Positions 57,178 to 64,000 of a DNA stretch of 64,000 nucleotides are shown here, piece after piece. Position 1 is the first letter of the stretch. Every line of letters begins with the position of its first letter. The translations under genes were made by a program, and so were the position numbers. The notes under the pieces were generated by a model. That model made no database searches and had not been told where the DNA came from. It saw only the letters and a program-made list of their open reading frames with translations. The DNA is from Salinivibrio sharmensis (GTDB lineage: Bacteria > Pseudomonadota > Gammaproteobacteria > Enterobacterales > Vibrionaceae), in contig NZ_MUFC01000003.1 in NCBI RefSeq assembly GCF_001995985.1, forward strand, positions 154,978-218,977. The letters run 5' to 3'.

Positions 57178-57200
57178 TAGCGGCGGCGATTAGGCCGCCA
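57178..57200 (-). terminator. Weak or leaky terminator between flagellin and flaG
   Basis: A GGCGGC/GCCGCC stem with a loop of about six bases is followed on the minus strand, after a short unpaired stretch, by only four T residues. The flaG ribosome-binding site (GGGAGG) comes immediately after, so partial read-through into flaG is plausible. Confidence 0.35.
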
Positions 57201-57212
57201 CTCGTGAATGGT

Positions 57213-58337
57213 TTAACCGAGCAAGCTCAGTGCGGCTTGTGGTGCCTGCTTGGCTTGCGCCAAAATAGAGGTACCAGATTGCTGCAAGATTTGTGACTTG
57301 GTCAAGTTGGTTGTTTCTTTGGCAAAGTCAACATCACGGATACGGCTGTTAGAGGCCGACACGTTTTCATTAACGTTATCCAAGTTGGCAATGGTGTGAC
57401 TCAAGCGGTTTTGCTTCGCACCCAACTCTGCACGGTGAGAATCGATAAACTGCATCGCGTTATCAATCATACCCACGGCTTTTTGCGCACCACCCATAGA
57501 CGAAACATCAACATCTTTAATGGTTTCGTCCACTTTAGTTCCCATCGCTAGCGATGTGGCTAATGCACCCGTGAAAGTCGCATCTGAACCAGCACCGGTC
57601 ACAATTTGCAGCTCACCATCTTCAGTCACAGACGCGCTCAGTTTATCTTGAGCTTGACCATTGATGTAAGTGGCGATTTCTTCAATATCGTCGCCACCTT
57701 TGGCCGTCACATTGATAGACGTTGATGTACCGTCAGCGTTAGTGATACTGATTGCCATGGTGGCACCGGCAGTCGCTGTCCAGCCTGCTGATTTGGCGTT
57801 AGCTGCCGTGAAGCTTGCCCCACCCATTTCGCTGTGGTCAGCACGGATGTTTTTAAACTCCATCATCACCGCTTCACCGGCGTCAGCACCCACTTGGAAA
57901 GAGCGCGTACCGAAGGTACCGTTGAGCAGTTTAGCACCACCGAACGAGGTCGTTTCTGCGATACGGTTCAGTTCGTCTTTCAGCGCGACAACCTCTTCTT
58001 GGATTGCGCTACGCTCAGCATCACCGTTGGCACCGTTAGCCGATTGCAGTGACAAGTCACGCATACGTTGCAAGATGTTGCTTGACTCTTCCATCGCACC
58101 TTCAGCGGTTTGCGCCATTGAGATGCCGTCGTTCGCATTTCGAACAGCCACGCCCAAACCACTGCTTTGAGCCATCAAACGGTTAGAAATCTGAAGGCCT
58201 GCCGCGTCGTCTTTAGCACTGTTAATGCGAGAACCGGATGACAAACGCTCCATCGAGTTGTTCAGCGCATCGGTTGAGTTATTCAAATAACGCTGAGCAG
58301 TCATCGCAGGGACGTTAGTGTTAACAGTAATAGCCAT
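57213..58337 (-). CDS. Flagellin (sigma-28-type promoter)
   Basis: A 374-residue flagellin with conserved N- and C-terminal coiled domains ([85 protein letters not shown]) and a variable surface region at about residues 170-280, rich in Thr, Ala and Asp. It has no cysteine. It is paralogous to the neighbouring flagellin at 58606-59748. The upstream promoter is of sigma-28 type, so this is likely an accessory flagellin of the late class. Confidence 0.96.
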   Translation of the reverse strand: MAITVNTNVPAMTAQRYLNNSTDALNNSMERLSSGSRINSAKDDAAGLQISNRLMAQSSGLGVAVRNANDGISMAQTAEGAMEESSNILQRMRDLSLQSANGANGDAERSAIQEEVVALKDELNRIAETTSFGGAKLLNGTFGTRSFQVGADAGEAVMMEFKNIRADHSEMGGASFTAANAKSAGWTATAGATMAISITNADGTSTSINVTAKGGDDIEEIATYINGQAQDKLSASVTEDGELQIVTGAGSDATFTGALATSLAMGTKVDETIKDVDVSSMGGAQKAVGMIDNAMQFIDSHRAELGAKQNRLSHTIANLDNVNENVSASNSRIRDVDFAKETTNLTKSQILQQSGTSILAQAKQAPQAALSLLG

Positions 58338-58416
58338 AACTATTCTCCTTTGGTTCTAGGTCCGGCTTCGCCCAGCTGACCAGGGAAAACCAGTATCAAA
58401 ATTGTTCACAACCCAT

Positions 58417-58443
58417 TTAGCGGCGCACGTTGAGAAAGCTTTA
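58417..58443 (-). promoter_or_regulatory. Sigma-28-type promoter of the flagellin at 57213-58337
   Basis: On the minus strand, TAAA, 15 bp, then GCCGCTAA matches the FliA consensus TAAA-N15-GCCGATAA at all but one position. It lies about 80 bp before the flagellin start. Confidence 0.8.
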
Positions 58444-58552
58444 GCTTTTTTTGTCGGTGCTTAGCGGTGCATTTACACCACTGCCGTAAGGCGCTATGGA
58501 GGTTAACGCCCAAAGGAGAAATATCTTTAGGAAGATTTTGCGAAAAAATGGC

Positions 58553-58584
58553 ACAAAAAAAAGCGGCAACCCATTGCCGCTTTT
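58553..58584 (-). terminator. Rho-independent terminator between the two flagellins
   Basis: AAGCGGCAA (58561-58569) pairs with TTGCCGCTT (58574-58582) around a 4-nt loop, and the minus strand continues with eight T residues. It ends the transcript of the upstream flagellin, so the two flagellins are separate units. Confidence 0.9.
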
Positions 58585-58605
58585 AGTGTGTTGATATGAA
58601 TAGAA

Positions 58606-59748
58606 TTATTGCAGAAGGTTCAGTGCCGCTTGCGGCATCTGTTTCGCCTGCGCCAGCATCGAGGTACCGGCCTGTTGCAGGATTTGCCCTTTGGTCATTG
58701 CCGTGGTTTCTCGAGCAAAGTCGGTATCACGGATCCGGCTATTCGATGCCGCCACGTTTTCCTGAATATTCGACAGGTTGCTAATGGTGTGGCTGAGTCG
58801 GTTTTGTTTCGCACCCAAGTCCGCACGCTGGCTATCAATATAACGCATGGCCGAGTCAATCACCCCCACTGCCATTTGCGCGCCACCGACATCCGATACA
58901 TCAAGGTCGGCGGCGGTGACCAAGTCACCATTGCCAGACACCATCCCCAATGACGTTGCCAGCCCACCGCCAAAGGTTACCGCGCCTTCAACTTTGTGTT
59001 CTTCAATAAAGACTTGAAGTTGACCCTCTTCATCCACCGATGCGGTTAACATTTCGCCAGACTGACCATTGATATAACTGGCCAGCTCTTCGACATCATC
59101 ACCCGCTTTCGCTGCGATTGCCATGCTCACGTTTTGGCCATCTTTGGTAGTAAACTGCAGCTGCAACGTTGCCGCCGCCGGATCCACTTGCCACCCTGCC
59201 GATTTGGCCTGGGTACCTGTGAACTCGACCCCGCCCATGCGGAAATCATCAGCGCGAATACTCGATAAGCCCATGATGATCGCTTCACCGGCATCCGCAC
59301 CAATTTGGAATGAGGCCTCACCAAACGAGCCATTAAGCAATCGACGGCCACCAAACGCAGTGGTTTCAGCGATCCGGTTAAGCTCATCTTTCAGTGCTTC
59401 TACCTCTTCTTGGATAGCGACACGCTCAGATTTACCATTGGCACCGTTTGCAGACTGGAGGGAAAGATCCCGCATACGCTGCAAAATGTTGGTCGATTCC
59501 TGCATTGCCCCTTCGGCAGTCTGCGCAATAGAAATACCATCATTGGCGTTTCGCATTGCCACATCAAGGCCTCGTGTTTGGGCAACCAAACGGTTAGAGA
59601 TCTGCAAACCCGCCGCGTCGTCTTTAGCACTGTTAATTCGGCTACCTGACGACAGACGTTCCATTGAATTATTCAACTCATCGGTCGCTTTATTCAGGTA
59701 ACGCTGCGCAGTCATCGCAGACACGTTGGTGTTAACTGTTACACCCAT
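58606..59748 (-). CDS. Flagellin (sigma-54-type promoter, FlaA-like)
   Basis: A 380-residue flagellin with the same conserved ends as its neighbour ([62 protein letters not shown]) but a different central region (about residues 175-285, for example [19 protein letters not shown]). A -24/-12 promoter lies about 140 bp upstream with a long leader. In V. cholerae the essential core flagellin FlaA is the sigma-54-dependent one, so this is its likely counterpart by regulation. Confidence 0.96.
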   Translation of the reverse strand: MGVTVNTNVSAMTAQRYLNKATDELNNSMERLSSGSRINSAKDDAAGLQISNRLVAQTRGLDVAMRNANDGISIAQTAEGAMQESTNILQRMRDLSLQSANGANGKSERVAIQEEVEALKDELNRIAETTAFGGRRLLNGSFGEASFQIGADAGEAIIMGLSSIRADDFRMGGVEFTGTQAKSAGWQVDPAAATLQLQFTTKDGQNVSMAIAAKAGDDVEELASYINGQSGEMLTASVDEEGQLQVFIEEHKVEGAVTFGGGLATSLGMVSGNGDLVTAADLDVSDVGGAQMAVGVIDSAMRYIDSQRADLGAKQNRLSHTISNLSNIQENVAASNSRIRDTDFARETTAMTKGQILQQAGTSMLAQAKQMPQAALNLLQ

Positions 59749-59890
59749 TTTGCTCTCCTTTGACTTTCGCTTGCTTTGCGAAACAGCCTACCCGCGACGT
59801 GTTGCACTGTGTTTGGCGGTGCTGCGGGAACAGCTTGTTAATCAGTTTCAAAATCAGCCCGTTCAAAAACTGGCCGCTTGCTCGAATAAA

Positions 59891-59906
59891 TACAATATGT
59901 GTGCCA
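59891..59906 (-). promoter_or_regulatory. Sigma-54-type promoter of the FlaA-like flagellin
   Basis: On the minus strand, TGGCAC-ACATA-TTGTA has a perfect -24 half and a -12 half TTGT in place of TTGC at exact spacing. It lies about 140 bp before the start codon, leaving a leader of about 130 nt. Confidence 0.65.
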
Positions 59907-60005
59907 ACTTTTACAATTAATTAAAAATCAATAACTTAAAGCTGTTGAATTGTCCTATCAGCCAAGATTGACTCGAAAAATCCTGCCGCTTATCTGTGCT
60001 TAGCG

Positions 60006-60037
60006 GCAAGGTGCGGCAATGCCTCGCCTTGCTTTTT
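60006..60037 (+). terminator. Plus-strand terminator upstream of the TPR gene
   Basis: A 12-position stem (60006-60017 with 60021-60032; one mismatch, one G-U) has a 3-nt loop and is followed by TTTTT. It faces away from both neighbouring genes: it lies downstream of no plus-strand protein gene and about 155 bp before the TPR start. It may end a short leader RNA or insulate the TPR gene. Confidence 0.7.
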
Positions 60038-60147
60038 GCCGTCTATGTGAGCGGTGGCCTGCAAGTTAGCGGCCAACTTCGCTCAACAGCCGGACGGAAG
60101 GCATATTTTTTGCTAAATTATTGGCTTATCGATGCTCGCCAGCCTCT

Positions 60148-60156
60148 TGCTATAAT
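60148..60156 (+). promoter_or_regulatory. Extended -10 promoter of the TPR gene
   Basis: TGCTATAAT is a perfect -10 hexamer with the TGn extension, 37 bp before the ATG. No good -35 element is present, as is common for extended -10 promoters. Confidence 0.6.
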
Positions 60157-60193
60157 GCGCGAGGCTGTCACGGATAACAGGACGATGTAACCG

Positions 60194-62296
60194 ATGACGC
60201 AAGACAATGACGGCCACACTAATATGACGCTGGATGACGCCTTCCAGCTCGGGATTCGTCTTTACCAAGAAGGGAAGAAAACCGACGCGCGGCAAGTGTT
60301 CGAGCAAATACTGAGCCACGCACCCGATACCGTGCAGGTGCGGCAAGTACTGGCCGTGTTGGATGCGGAAGCGGGGCAACACACGCAAGCAATGGCTCAC
60401 CTTGACCACGCGCTTGAGCATGCCCCTCACGATCTGTCTTTGTTGTTTGATAAAGCACAGTTATTAACGCAACAAGGGCATAATCACGCGGCTATGGAGC
60501 TGGTTGAGACATTGTTTGCCGCCGCTCCGACAAACCAAGACATCCTTAATTTGCGTGAGCAGTTAACGGCTAAACTCGGTCTACAGGGAGAAAGTCGTCG
60601 AACGCACGCTTTGCGTGACGAGCTCCACCAGCTAAAAAACCAAGGGCTGGCCGATGAAATAAAAAAAACCTTGTCAGTAGCAGCTGATTTGGTCGCTGAT
60701 GGGCACAGTGACCAAGCCGAGCAGCTTTACCAAACCATACTCACGCTGGAGCCGGATTACCCACCGGCGCTGATGGCATTGGCGCAACAAGCATTGGATC
60801 AGAAAGCGTTCGGCAAAGCACAACAATTGCTACTACGTGGCAGTGAAAAAGCACAGGCTCATCCAGTTTGGCAACTACTACTCATCCGCGCAGAAGCCGG
60901 ACTGGGCGAGTACGCCAGCGCGCGCCAGCGCTGTTTAACGACCTATAAGCAAACGCAAGACACGGCATTTTTGCGTCAACTCCTGGTGGTTTATCTCAAT
61001 GAAGCTAACTGGCTGGAAGCAAGCAAACTGGCCAAACAATGTTTGCGTGATGAACCTGAGCGCGGTGAATTACACTATGCCTACGCTCGTGCGACCTTCG
61101 AACTGCTCAAGCAGCACCATCAATTTACCCAAGATAAACTAACCGATTGCTACCAGATCCACCTCAAGGCGCTCAATCATGTCAAGGATAAGCAAGCCAA
61201 TACGTTAAATGCCCAACTAGGCGAACTGGATTGGTATATGGGCAATATTGACCAAGCGCAGCAGCGCCTCGAGGCCCTGCTAGCCTCCCAGCCCGACGAT
61301 CAGGCACTACGGTTTAACCTGGCGTTTGTCTACCGCACGCAAATGGCATGGGAGAAGTTCTATCAAGCCAATGAAGCTGGGATTGAGTGCGGACGCCGCC
61401 TCAAATATCACGGCAACTTACCCCGTTGGGACTTGTCTCGGCCAGAGACGGATGCCGTGCTTATCATGCCCGAGCAAGGGGTTGGGGATGAACTGGCTTA
61501 TTTTCACAATGTCGCCATGGTGGTTGAACGCGCTCGGAAAGTGTATGTCGGCTGCGACCCCCGCTTAGAGCCCCTATTACGCCAAGCTTTCCCCAGTACG
61601 GAAATTGTGCCCATTTCTCGCACTGACGGAAAAGATATTTTTGTGCCAGAGCATGTCCTGGCCGATATGGATAGTTGGGTTGCCGGTGGGTCGTTGGCAG
61701 GCCTGTGCTACCACCACTTTGGGCGCCATCTCTATCACCAAACCTACATTGTCCCAGATGTCGCCGCCGATGCGCCTTGGATCGCCCCGTTAGCCGAGCT
61801 ACATCAACACGGGCCTGTGTTTGGCGTGTGTTGGCGAAGTGGCCTCGCCGCCGCCACCCGTAATATTCACTATTTAGTAGCTGACGAATTGGCTGGCTGG
61901 ATAAAAACCATGCGCCAGCGTTGCCCCAATGCCCAATTTGTCAATTTGCAATATGGCGAGTGTGATAAAGAACTGAGTAAAATCAAGAAGCAAACGGGGG
62001 TTGAGATCGTCACCTTGCCTGGCCTGGATCTTAAAAATGATTTTATGGGAACTGCAGGCGCCATACACCAGCTGTCTGGTGTATTTACCGCCGGGACAGC
62101 GGTACATCGGCTGACCGTCGCCGTTGGCACACCCTGTTATGTGTTTTTTGCCGGCCATCAGAATAGTGATACACAAACCCCTGATGTGATGCCGGGGAAC
62201 AATGAGTACGCGTTCAGTTATCCGCCCATGCTCAAAGATAAACAACCCCTACTCGATGCCATGGCGGACCGCATGGTAAACGATCTTTGCCCCTAG
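60194..62296 (+). CDS. TPR protein with glycosyltransferase-like C-terminal half
   Basis: A 700-residue protein without signal peptide or membrane helix. Residues 1-420 form TPR-like helical repeats (for example GIRLYQEGKKTDARQVFEQIL, GHSDQAEQLYQTILTLEPDY, GNIDQAQQRLEALLASQPDD). Residues 425-690 resemble the glycosyltransferase-like domain often fused to TPRs in bacteria: MPEQGVGDELAYFHNVA, VYVGCDPRLEPLLRQAFP, FGVCWRSGLAAATRNIHY, FVNLQYGE, LPGLDLKNDFMGTAGAI and GTAVHRLTVAVGTPCYVFFAG. It is the only plus-strand gene among minus-strand flagellar genes, lying between a flagellin and flgL. Transfer of sugar to flagellin is a location-based inference; no substrate can be read from sequence. Confidence 0.8.
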   Translation: MTQDNDGHTNMTLDDAFQLGIRLYQEGKKTDARQVFEQILSHAPDTVQVRQVLAVLDAEAGQHTQAMAHLDHALEHAPHDLSLLFDKAQLLTQQGHNHAAMELVETLFAAAPTNQDILNLREQLTAKLGLQGESRRTHALRDELHQLKNQGLADEIKKTLSVAADLVADGHSDQAEQLYQTILTLEPDYPPALMALAQQALDQKAFGKAQQLLLRGSEKAQAHPVWQLLLIRAEAGLGEYASARQRCLTTYKQTQDTAFLRQLLVVYLNEANWLEASKLAKQCLRDEPERGELHYAYARATFELLKQHHQFTQDKLTDCYQIHLKALNHVKDKQANTLNAQLGELDWYMGNIDQAQQRLEALLASQPDDQALRFNLAFVYRTQMAWEKFYQANEAGIECGRRLKYHGNLPRWDLSRPETDAVLIMPEQGVGDELAYFHNVAMVVERARKVYVGCDPRLEPLLRQAFPSTEIVPISRTDGKDIFVPEHVLADMDSWVAGGSLAGLCYHHFGRHLYHQTYIVPDVAADAPWIAPLAELHQHGPVFGVCWRSGLAAATRNIHYLVADELAGWIKTMRQRCPNAQFVNLQYGECDKELSKIKKQTGVEIVTLPGLDLKNDFMGTAGAIHQLSGVFTAGTAVHRLTVAVGTPCYVFFAGHQNSDTQTPDVMPGNNEYAFSYPPMLKDKQPLLDAMADRMVNDLCP

Positions 62297-62321
62297 ACAG
62301 GGGAACAGCAAACCCAAACAC

Positions 62322-62354
62322 AAAACGGGGTCGCTGATGCGACCCTGTTTTTTC
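62322..62354 (+). terminator. Rho-independent terminator after the TPR gene
   Basis: A 13-bp stem (62322-62334 with 62339-62351, one G-U) has a TGAT loop and a run of six T residues. It separates the TPR gene from convergent flgL. Confidence 0.9.
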
Positions 62355-62399
62355 TCTTACCCTCGGTACCTTGTAGTAACCAAACACCTACGCAATGGG

Positions 62400-63593
62400 T
62401 TAGATATAATTGAACAGTGAAAGATCTTTGGTTTTGGCGAACGCTTGTTGGGAGGCTTGCAGCGCTAGCATGTCCTCATTCATATCAATGGCCGCCTGGG
62501 TATAGTCCAAGTCTTCCATGGTCCCCAGTGAACGGTTCAATACCAACTTAAAGTCTTTGTGCATACTTTCTTGCCGATCTAAGGTGGTAAGTCGCGTGCC
62601 CACTTCTGAGCGTGCTTTGTTTAAATGCTTGAAGGCTGCCGCAAATTGTTCGGTCACTTGGTGGAGTTCTGCCGTGGCAGACGCATCATCAATATCGGCA
62701 TACGACAGCGCGGCACCATTTTTGAACGAATCGAAAATGTTAAAGCTGTCTTGCCTTTCAAGGTTAATGGTATCACCTGGCTTCATCTCACCCTCGAAAG
62801 TCATTTTCAGCGTATTCCACTCAACGCCGTTTTGCGGGTCATAGAGCCCGGCACTGACCTCAGTACCATCTTGCATCAAGGAGTAAGTGGTGTCCCCATT
62901 GGCATTAACGTCAAAAGACACCGAATAGTTAGAGGTATCCGCATCATTGGTATTTTCCGCTTTTGCCATCAGCAACAAAGAGCCATCTTCGAGATCGTAT
63001 TCAGGCTGATAGTCACCAAAGGGGTTATCAATCTCCATGAACAGTTTATCGCCCGGGTCAGATGTGGGCACTTCGACAGCCGGAGCCACTTGAGCGGTAC
63101 GAAAGTAACTGTCACCCGCGTAGCGCACGTTGCCCTGACTATCGCGGTAAAAAGGCTGCGTACTGGTTTGGGTACCGGAAAACAGAAAGTTGCCAGATTC
63201 ATCCTTAGTGTTTACCAAGTCCATAAAATTATCAAACATCCCTTGTAAGTCTTGCCGATGCGCGGTGCGGTCTTCAACCGATAACGAGCCGTTGATCATC
63301 GCCATCACTTTGCGTTTCGCCCCGTCCATGATTTGCTCAGACTCGTCAATGGCGATTTCTTCACGGGTTTGCCGGTTTCGCGCCAAGGTGATCGAATCAA
63401 TAAACTGGTCAATCTGCTCATCTTGCTGGCGAAAATTTTGAATGTAGATCGACGACACAGGGTCATCACCGGATGTAATTACACGTTTCCCCGTCGCCAT
63501 CTGCTCTTGGTTATCCTGCACCTTCACATTCTGACGCATAATGTCGTTGGAGACCGACTGGTAATTGTGAAAGCTGGCAATACGACTAATCAT
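62400..63593 (-). CDS. flgL: Flagellar hook-filament junction protein FlgL
   Basis: A 397-residue hook-associated protein 3 joining the hook zone to the filament. It has the flagellin-like N-terminal domain (ISRIASFHNYQSVSNDIMRQN, QMATGKRVITSGDDPVSS) and C-terminal coil (RSLGTMEDLDYTQAAIDMNEDMLALQASQQAFAKT). The middle region is variable. It follows flgK by 11 bp, the usual flgKL order. Confidence 0.96.
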   Translation of the reverse strand: MISRIASFHNYQSVSNDIMRQNVKVQDNQEQMATGKRVITSGDDPVSSIYIQNFRQQDEQIDQFIDSITLARNRQTREEIAIDESEQIMDGAKRKVMAMINGSLSVEDRTAHRQDLQGMFDNFMDLVNTKDESGNFLFSGTQTSTQPFYRDSQGNVRYAGDSYFRTAQVAPAVEVPTSDPGDKLFMEIDNPFGDYQPEYDLEDGSLLLMAKAENTNDADTSNYSVSFDVNANGDTTYSLMQDGTEVSAGLYDPQNGVEWNTLKMTFEGEMKPGDTINLERQDSFNIFDSFKNGAALSYADIDDASATAELHQVTEQFAAAFKHLNKARSEVGTRLTTLDRQESMHKDFKLVLNRSLGTMEDLDYTQAAIDMNEDMLALQASQQAFAKTKDLSLFNYI

Positions 63594-63604
63594 ACTGTCC
63601 TACC

Positions 63605-64000
63605 TTATCGCGTTGCATTGAGCAGAGAGTCAAATGTTTCGTTAGCGGCGGTCATAATCCGTGACGCGGCCATATACGCGCGCTGAAACTTCATCATATT
63701 GGCCGCTTCTTCATCCAGGTTCACCCCAGACACTTCCGCCACACGACTTTCTGCGGCATCGTGTTCAACCATACTCACATCTTGCAGACGCTCATAAGAG
63801 GCTTTTTGCACCCCAAGATCGGTACTGAGTCCCTCATAGACATCGAGCACCGTCGAGCGACCGTTATCCATCAGCTTTTCCGTTTGCAGCTCCTGCATAC
63901 GGATGAGATTACTATTGTCACCATCAGCCGGGATAAGGCTGATAGCCAGCACATCATCCGGTGCCGCTTTATCATTGATCTCAATGATGGTGCCGTTGAC
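63605..64000 (-). CDS. flgK: Flagellar hook-associated protein FlgK, C-terminal part (partial)
   Basis: The last 131 codons of FlgK (hook-associated protein 1); the frame runs through the right edge of the window. The C-terminal signature VAEVSGVNLDEEAANMMKFQRAYMAASRIMTAANETFDSLL is complete. The ATG inside this fragment at 63952 is not the start. Confidence 0.95.
   Translation of the reverse strand, partial: VNGTIIEINDKAAPDDVLAISLIPADGDNSNLIRMQELQTEKLMDNGRSTVLDVYEGLSTDLGVQKASYERLQDVSMVEHDAAESRVAEVSGVNLDEEAANMMKFQRAYMAASRIMTAANETFDSLLNATR

Larger units (their letters stand above)
59749..60193. other. Intergenic region flagellin / TPR gene (about 445 bp)
   Basis: This divergent region holds the sigma-54-type flagellin promoter (59891-59906), a plus-strand terminator (60006-60037) and an extended -10 promoter for the TPR gene (60148-60156). 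I see no protein gene. The AT-rich stretch 59907-59950 lies just upstream of the -24 element, where an activator such as FlrC might bind. Confidence 0.7.

Noticed and set aside
58489..58560. Plus-strand TGGCAC near 58547 as a sigma-54 promoter
   Set aside because: There is no -12 GC at the required spacing, and the sequence runs into the terminator's poly-A tract.
57670..59701. Long plus-strand frames antisense to both flagellins (166 and 192 codons)
   Set aside because: They mirror each other because the flagellins are paralogues; their composition is that of a shadow frame.

Overview
The window is a chromosomal segment of a polarly flagellated gammaproteobacterium, most likely a member of the Vibrionaceae. 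The evidence is a FlrA/FlrB/FlrC flagellar regulatory cascade with sigma-54-type promoters, a flaG-fliD-flaI-fliS block beside tandem flagellins, FlhF/FlhG, and the polar chemotaxis genes parC and parP. The base composition looks close to 50% G+C and would suit a Salinivibrio-like genus, but that is an inference from style; I see no rRNA to confirm it. No tRNA, rRNA, CRISPR array, insertion sequence or prophage gene was recognised. The segment reads as core genome.

Positions 1-15.9 kb hold a housekeeping block whose order follows the enterobacterial mnmC-yfcL-epmC-aroC-prmB-smrB-sixA-fadJ-fadI-fadL-mlaA neighbourhood. It covers tRNA wobble modification, EF-P hydroxylation, chorismate synthesis, ribosomal protein L3 methylation, ribosome rescue, fatty-acid uptake (FadL) and beta-oxidation (FadIJ), and outer-membrane lipid asymmetry (MlaA). 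A cytosolic-type M16 zinc peptidase sits between fadJ and sixA, and an ECF sigma factor with its DUF3379 partner sits between fadI and fadL. The 460-bp gap between fadI and the sigma gene contains a FadR-like operator and a well-formed minus-strand terminator that no protein gene explains, so it may mark an undescribed small RNA.

Positions 16.0-23.0 kb hold the complete System I cytochrome c maturation operon, ccmABCDEFGHI, read on the minus strand with overlapping genes. Divergent from it is a pair on the plus strand: a FliK-like protein and a FlhB C-terminal-domain paralogue (FlhX).

Positions 24.3-37.0 kb form one long minus-strand unit: flhA, flhF, flhG, fliA, cheY, cheZ, cheA, cheB, parC, parP, cheW and a DUF2802 gene. 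It joins the export gate, placement and number of the polar flagellum, sigma-28 and the chemotaxis core. A 12-copy hexanucleotide repeat lies inside parP, and CheA carries a triplicated linker motif.

Positions 37.2-50.3 kb hold the flagellar basal body, C-ring and export genes: fliE-F-G-H-I-J, then fliK-L-M-N-O-P-Q-R and flhB. Positions 50.4-54.5 kb hold the regulators flrC, flrB and flrA. Positions 54.6-59.7 kb hold fliS, flaI, fliD, flaG and two flagellins, and 62.4-64.0 kb hold flgL and the end of flgK. A plus-strand gene for a TPR protein with a glycosyltransferase-like C-terminal half is inserted between the flagellins and flgL. I could read sigma-54-type (-24/-12) promoters upstream of flhA, fliK, fliE, flrB and one flagellin, and a sigma-28-type promoter upstream of the other flagellin. 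This matches the FlrA to FlrBC to FliA hierarchy known in Vibrio.
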